8,174 bases of DNA from an uncultured Collinsella sp. GTDB lineage: Bacteria > Actinomycetota > Coriobacteriia > Coriobacteriales > Coriobacteriaceae. Both the position numbers and the translations under genes were made by a program. The stretch's first letter is position 1, and every line of letters starts with the position of its first letter. This document shows positions 5,080 through 8,174 of the stretch, in pieces. Location of the stretch: contig CATZMG010000080.1 of NCBI GenBank assembly GCA_958421655.1, positions 1 to 8,174 of the forward strand, read 5' to 3'. The notes beneath the pieces were generated by a model. It saw only the letters and a list, made by a program, of their open reading frames with translations. It searched no databases and was not told where the DNA came from.

Positions 5080-7176
5080 ATGGCAGACGCTAAGGATTTC
5101 CTGTTTGAGATCGGTACGGAGGAAATGCCCTCCGCACCGTTGAACAATGCCGTCAAGCAGCTTGGCACCATGATCGCCAAGGGCCTCGACGAGGCTGGTC
5201 TGGCCCATGGGGAGGTCCGCGTGATCTCGAGCCCGCGTCGTCTGGCTGCGCTCGTGGCCGACGTCGCCACTGCGACCGATGAGGTCCATGAGGTCAAGCG
5301 TGGCCCCGCGGCCAACATTGCCTTCGACGCTGACGGTAACGCCACCAAGGCCGCCCAGGGCTTCGCCCGCAAGTGCGGTGTGGCTGCCGAGGATCTGGTC
5401 CGTCGCGAGGACACCGACGGCCGTGAGTACGTCTTTGCCGAGGAGAACATCCCTTCCGCCCCGGCCACCCCGATCCTGACGGCCCTGTGCGAGAAGACTA
5501 TCGCTGGCCTGCAGTGGCCCAACTACCGCTCTCAGCGCTGGGGTCACGAGCATGCGACCTTTGTTCGTCCGGTCCGCTGGATCTGCTGCCTTTTGGGCGA
5601 GGATGTCGTGCCCGTGTCGTTTGCCGACGTGACGAGTGGCAACACCACGCGTGGTCATCGCGTGCTTGGCCCCGGTGACCATGTGGTCGCCAGCCCCGCC
5701 GTCTACGAGCAGGTGCTCGAGGACGCCGGCGTGCTTTCTGCCGAGCGCCGTCGCGAGGTCATCCTTGCCGGTATCGCCGAGGTCGAGGCTGCCCGTCCCG
5801 GCTGCCATGTCGATACGCCCAAGAAGGTCTTTGAGGAGGTCATCAACCTCTGCGAGTGGCCGACGGTGCTCGTCGGTACCTTCGATGAGGAGTTCCTCAA
5901 GGTCCCTCACGAGATCATCTGCGAGTCCATGCTCACCAACCAGCGCTACTTCCCGATCTATGACGGCGAGGGCAAGCTCACGCGTGAGTTCGTGGTCGTC
6001 TCCAACAGCAAGCCCGAGAACGCCGAGCGCGTGATCGACGGCAACGAGCGCGTTGTGCGTGCCCGTCTGGACGATGCCAAGTTCTTCTACGAGGAGGACC
6101 TGAAGATCTCCCTCGACGAGTTCCGCGAGCGTCTGGCCAAGGTCGCCTTCCAGGAGAAGCTCGGTAGCGTGCTCGCCAAGTCCGAGCGCATTGAGCAACT
6201 CGCGCTTGCCATCGCTCGCGAGGCCCATCTGGGCGCCCACCTGGCCGCCGATGCCGCTCGCGCCGCGCACCTGTGCAAGGCCGACTTGGTATCCAACGCC
6301 GTCGTCGAGTTCACGAGCCAGCAGGGCGTGATGGGCGGTTACTACGCCACCGCGATGGGGGAGAACGACGAGGTCGCCCACGCCATTCGCGATCATTATC
6401 GTCCCCGCTTTGCCGGTGACGAGCTGCCCGAGGGCACCGCTGGCTGCATCGTGGCCTGCGCCGACAAGCTCGATACCATCGCCGGTATCTTTGCCATTGG
6501 CGAGCCCCCGACCGGCTCCTCCGACCCCTACGCGCTGCGTCGTGCCGCTATCGGCATCATCAACATCCTGCGCGACCGTCTGCCGATCGACCCCACATCG
6601 CTCATCGACTTCGCCCTCGAGCTCTATAGCGAGCAGGGCATTGAGTTCGACGCCGCCGAGGTCGCCCAGCAGGTTCGCGACTTCTTCCACGGCCGTCTGG
6701 TGAGCATGGCCCGCGACGAAAAGATCCCGGCCGATACCGTTGCCGCCGTCTCCGCGGTGCACATCATCGCCCCGTCCGTCTTCTTCGCCCGCTGCGCCGC
6801 CCTCGACGAGGCCCGCAAGAACGACGCCGAGACGTTCGATAACCTGGCGACCGCCTATGCCCGCGCCGCGCACATCTCCAAGCCCGAGCTGGGCGCGGAG
6901 TACGACCGCGCCCTGATGGGCGAGGTCGAGCTCGCGCTTGCCGATGCCTCCGAGGCTGCTCAGACCGCTGTCGACGCCGCCCTCGCTGCCGAGGATTACC
7001 CGGTCGCATTTGCCGCCCTCGCCGCCCTGCGCGCCCCCATCGACCGCTTCTTCGACGAGGTCATGGTCATGGACAAGGACGAGCAGCTTCGCGATAATCG
7101 CCTTAAGCTGCTCAACCGCTTCGAGGCCGTTTTCTCCGGCATCGCAAACATCGGTGAGCTTGCTCGCAAAAAGTAA
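5080..7176 (+). CDS. glyS: Glycyl-tRNA synthetase beta subunit
   Basis: Partner subunit that binds and positions tRNA-Gly for the alpha subunit. The 698-residue length is close to E. coli (689). The N-terminus FLFEIGTEEMPS (7-18) is the classic start. SSPRRLA (50-56) and KRGP (73-76) follow, then NQRYFPIYD (287-295) and an HD-like domain region with KADLVSNAVVEFTSQQGVMGGYYA (400-423). The signature DKLDTIAGIFAIGEPPTGSSDPYALRRAA lies at 462-490. The C-terminal part from about 590, ending in FFDEVMVMDKDEQLRDNRL (657-675), is the DALR-type anticodon-binding domain. GAGGTG at 5065-5070, inside the end of glyQ, is the SD. Long antisense reading frames across this gene are codon-bias shadows. No frameshift or truncation is seen. 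Confidence 0.98.
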   Translation: MADAKDFLFEIGTEEMPSAPLNNAVKQLGTMIAKGLDEAGLAHGEVRVISSPRRLAALVADVATATDEVHEVKRGPAANIAFDADGNATKAAQGFARKCGVAAEDLVRREDTDGREYVFAEENIPSAPATPILTALCEKTIAGLQWPNYRSQRWGHEHATFVRPVRWICCLLGEDVVPVSFADVTSGNTTRGHRVLGPGDHVVASPAVYEQVLEDAGVLSAERRREVILAGIAEVEAARPGCHVDTPKKVFEEVINLCEWPTVLVGTFDEEFLKVPHEIICESMLTNQRYFPIYDGEGKLTREFVVVSNSKPENAERVIDGNERVVRARLDDAKFFYEEDLKISLDEFRERLAKVAFQEKLGSVLAKSERIEQLALAIAREAHLGAHLAADAARAAHLCKADLVSNAVVEFTSQQGVMGGYYATAMGENDEVAHAIRDHYRPRFAGDELPEGTAGCIVACADKLDTIAGIFAIGEPPTGSSDPYALRRAAIGIINILRDRLPIDPTSLIDFALELYSEQGIEFDAAEVAQQVRDFFHGRLVSMARDEKIPADTVAAVSAVHIIAPSVFFARCAALDEARKNDAETFDNLATAYARAAHISKPELGAEYDRALMGEVELALADASEAAQTAVDAALAAEDYPVAFAALAALRAPIDRFFDEVMVMDKDEQLRDNRLKLLNRFEAVFSGIANIGELARKK

Positions 7177-7183
7177 GCCAGCC

Positions 7184-7197
7184 TGCGCATAAGCGCA
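7184..7197 (+). other. Short hairpin in the glyS to DUF299-gene gap
   Basis: TGCGC (7184-7188) and GCGCA (7193-7197) form a perfect 5-bp stem with an ATAA loop, immediately before the SD AAAGGAG (7198-7204). It has no T-tail and is not an intrinsic terminator, so the gene downstream is probably co-transcribed with glyQS. Confidence 0.3.
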
Positions 7198-7210
7198 AAA
7201 GGAGCCCCGC

Positions 7211-8077
7211 ATGGATTGCCCGGTCACCGCTCGTCCCACCGTTATCGTTATCTCCGACTCGCTCGGTGATACCGCTTGTGAGGTGGTGCTTGCGGCGTCC
7301 GGGCAATTTGATGAAGGGGCTTTTCGCGTTTTACGCCTGCCCAAGGTGACCTCCGTGGAGCAGGTCAAGTCGTTTGTGGGTCCGCGCGTCGATGCCGATC
7401 ATCGCGATATTGCCGTGTTCCACACCATTGTCGATCCGGCGCTTCGCGCCCGCGTGCTCGATTACCTGGGCATGCTGCATATCCGTTCGGTCGACCTGAT
7501 CGGCCCGACGCTCGCCGTGCTGTCGTCGCTCATCGGTGTGCCGCCCAAGGGCGTTGCGGGCGTGATTCACAAGACCGATGACCGCTATTTCCATCGTATC
7601 GAGGCCATGGAGTATTTCGTTGAGCACGATGACGGGCGCGGTTGCGACGATTTGTCGGGTGCCGATATCGTGCTGCTGGGCGTATCGCGCACGTCCAAGA
7701 CGCCGCTGTCGATGTATCTGGCTTATCAGGGCTACAAGGTTGCCAATGTTCCGTTGGCCCATGGCATGGAGCCGCCGAAGTCGATTTACGAGGTCGACCC
7801 GATGCGCCTGTTCGGCCTGATTTCGACCGTCGATGTGATTTCCGAAATTCGCGATAGCCGCTTGGGCGATGACTACGCTCGTGCCGTTGCCGGCTCCTAT
7901 GCCGAGCCCGAGAGCGTGCGCAGCGAGCTCGAGGAAGCCCGTTCCCTCATGAAGCGGCTAGGCTGCTTTGTGGTGCGTACCGACGGCAAGGCCATCGAGG
8001 AGAGCGCTGCCGAGATCATTAGCCACTTGGAGGAAATCCAAGAAGCCCGTGCCCGCCGCGCCGCCCGTCGAGCCTAA
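7211..8077 (+). CDS. Bifunctional kinase/pyrophosphorylase (PPDK or PEP-synthase regulatory protein, DUF299)
   Basis: Member of the DUF299 family, which switches pyruvate phosphate dikinase (PPDK) or PEP synthase off by ADP-dependent phosphorylation of an active-site-region Thr and on again by phosphate-dependent dephosphorylation. The 288-residue product has the family N-terminus VIVISDSLGDTA (11-22), HRIEAMEYFVEHDDG (128-142), and a P-loop GVSRTSKTPLSMYLA (157-171) used for nucleotide binding. KVANVPLAHGMEPP (176-189) follows. The C-terminus is Arg/Ala-rich (279-288). Which target it controls cannot be told from its own sequence; PPDK is the better guess for an anaerobic Gram-positive lineage, so a symbol is withheld. 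It starts 34 bases after glyS with a good SD (AAAGGAG, 6 bases before ATG). A glyQS neighbour is also seen for the B. subtilis homologue yqfL. Confidence 0.93.
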   Translation: MDCPVTARPTVIVISDSLGDTACEVVLAASGQFDEGAFRVLRLPKVTSVEQVKSFVGPRVDADHRDIAVFHTIVDPALRARVLDYLGMLHIRSVDLIGPTLAVLSSLIGVPPKGVAGVIHKTDDRYFHRIEAMEYFVEHDDGRGCDDLSGADIVLLGVSRTSKTPLSMYLAYQGYKVANVPLAHGMEPPKSIYEVDPMRLFGLISTVDVISEIRDSRLGDDYARAVAGSYAEPESVRSELEEARSLMKRLGCFVVRTDGKAIEESAAEIISHLEEIQEARARRAARRA

Positions 8078-8121
8078 CAGTAGCAGCATTTTGATAAAGC
8101 GATTTAGCAAAAATATCGCAT

Positions 8122-8151
8122 CTGACCTGCACCTTCTTACAGTGGTATCTT
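8122..8151 (+). promoter_or_regulatory. Possible extended -10 promoter for a gene beyond the right edge
   Basis: CTGACC (8122-8127, four of six to the -35 consensus) is 18 bases from TATCTT (8146-8151, four of six). TGG directly before TATCTT makes an extended -10. The start would be near 8157-8159. A weaker alternative begins with TTGATA at 8091-8096. The spacer 8078-8174 is AT-richer than the genes around it, and no terminator is seen after the gene ending at 8077. Confidence 0.4.
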
Positions 8152-8155
8152 CATA

Positions 8156-8173
8156 AGGTAACCACCTTTACCT
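8156..8173. repeat. Inverted repeat AGGTAA-N6-TTACCT
   Basis: Perfect 6-bp arms (8156-8161 and 8168-8173) flank CCACCT. The repeat sits at the predicted start of the transcript leaving the window, where an operator or a leader hairpin would be expected. The window ends one base later, so the arms and any tail cannot be followed. Confidence 0.35.
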
Positions 8174-8174
8174 A

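Noticed and set aside
4723..7368. An 881-residue open frame on the minus strand, antisense to glyQ end, glyS and the start of the DUF299 gene.
   Set aside because: It mirrors glyS codons, has low-complexity Gly/Val/Leu/Asp composition with no recognisable domain, and spans three well-supported + strand genes. Long antisense frames are expected opposite genes with strongly G/C-ending codons.
8099..8119. GCGAT/ATCGC pairing after the DUF299 gene, considered as a terminator.
   Set aside because: A 5-bp stem with an 11-base loop and no T-run following.
1..8174. Search for mobile elements, CRISPR arrays, toxin-antitoxin or defence genes, and any novel system.
   Set aside because: All substantial coding space is filled by recognised core genes in one compact block; no transposase, integrase, direct-repeat array or orphan accessory gene is visible.

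Overview
The window looks like an ordinary chromosomal housekeeping region of a high-GC, Gram-positive-type bacterium, most likely a member of the Coriobacteriia (Actinomycetota), with Collinsella or a close relative as best guess. This rests on three things: strongly G/C-ending codons, Ala/Asp/Val-rich proteins, and a mix of actinobacterial-looking proteins with a two-subunit (glyQ + glyS) glycyl-tRNA synthetase, whereas Streptomyces and Mycobacterium use an unrelated single-chain enzyme. The genus is an inference from recognition, not from a search.

Layout: (1) 1-127 holds the tail of a left-hand + strand transcription unit, perhaps the last nine codons of a gene, ending in a very good intrinsic terminator. 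(2) 128-1381, minus strand, is dinB (DNA polymerase IV), convergent with that unit. (3) 1382-1582 is a 201-base divergent intergenic region. It carries a -10 box for dinB, a convincing sigma70-type promoter for rpsP, and a small hairpin in the rpsP leader. (4) 1583-4105 is a tightly packed + strand operon: rpsP (S16), khpA (KH-domain RNA-binding protein), rimM (30S maturation factor), trmD (tRNA m1G37 methyltransferase) and lepB (signal peptidase I). Gaps are only 1-10 bases, and the first three genes start at TTG, GTG and TTG. (5) After 59 bases, 4165-7176 holds glyQ and glyS (alpha and beta subunits of glycyl-tRNA synthetase). (6) 7211-8077 is a bifunctional kinase/pyrophosphorylase of the PPDK/PEP-synthase regulator family (DUF299). 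(7) 8078-8174 is an AT-richer spacer with a possible extended -10 promoter and an inverted repeat, leading to a gene outside the window.

How the genes fit together: rpsP to glyS is a translation cluster (ribosomal protein, ribosome assembly, tRNA modification, tRNA charging) with protein-export processing (lepB) embedded in it. The last gene is a regulator of pyruvate/PEP interconversion and predicts a PPDK or PEP synthase gene nearby, perhaps just to the right. No terminator is visible between 1583 and 8077, so read-through along the whole 6.5 kb is possible.

I found no mobile element, CRISPR array, RNA gene, toxin-antitoxin pair, defence system or novel multi-gene system. The points worth a second look are modest: reordered gene context, start-site choices, a swapped residue pair at the TrmD catalytic position, and small inverted repeats at regulatory positions.
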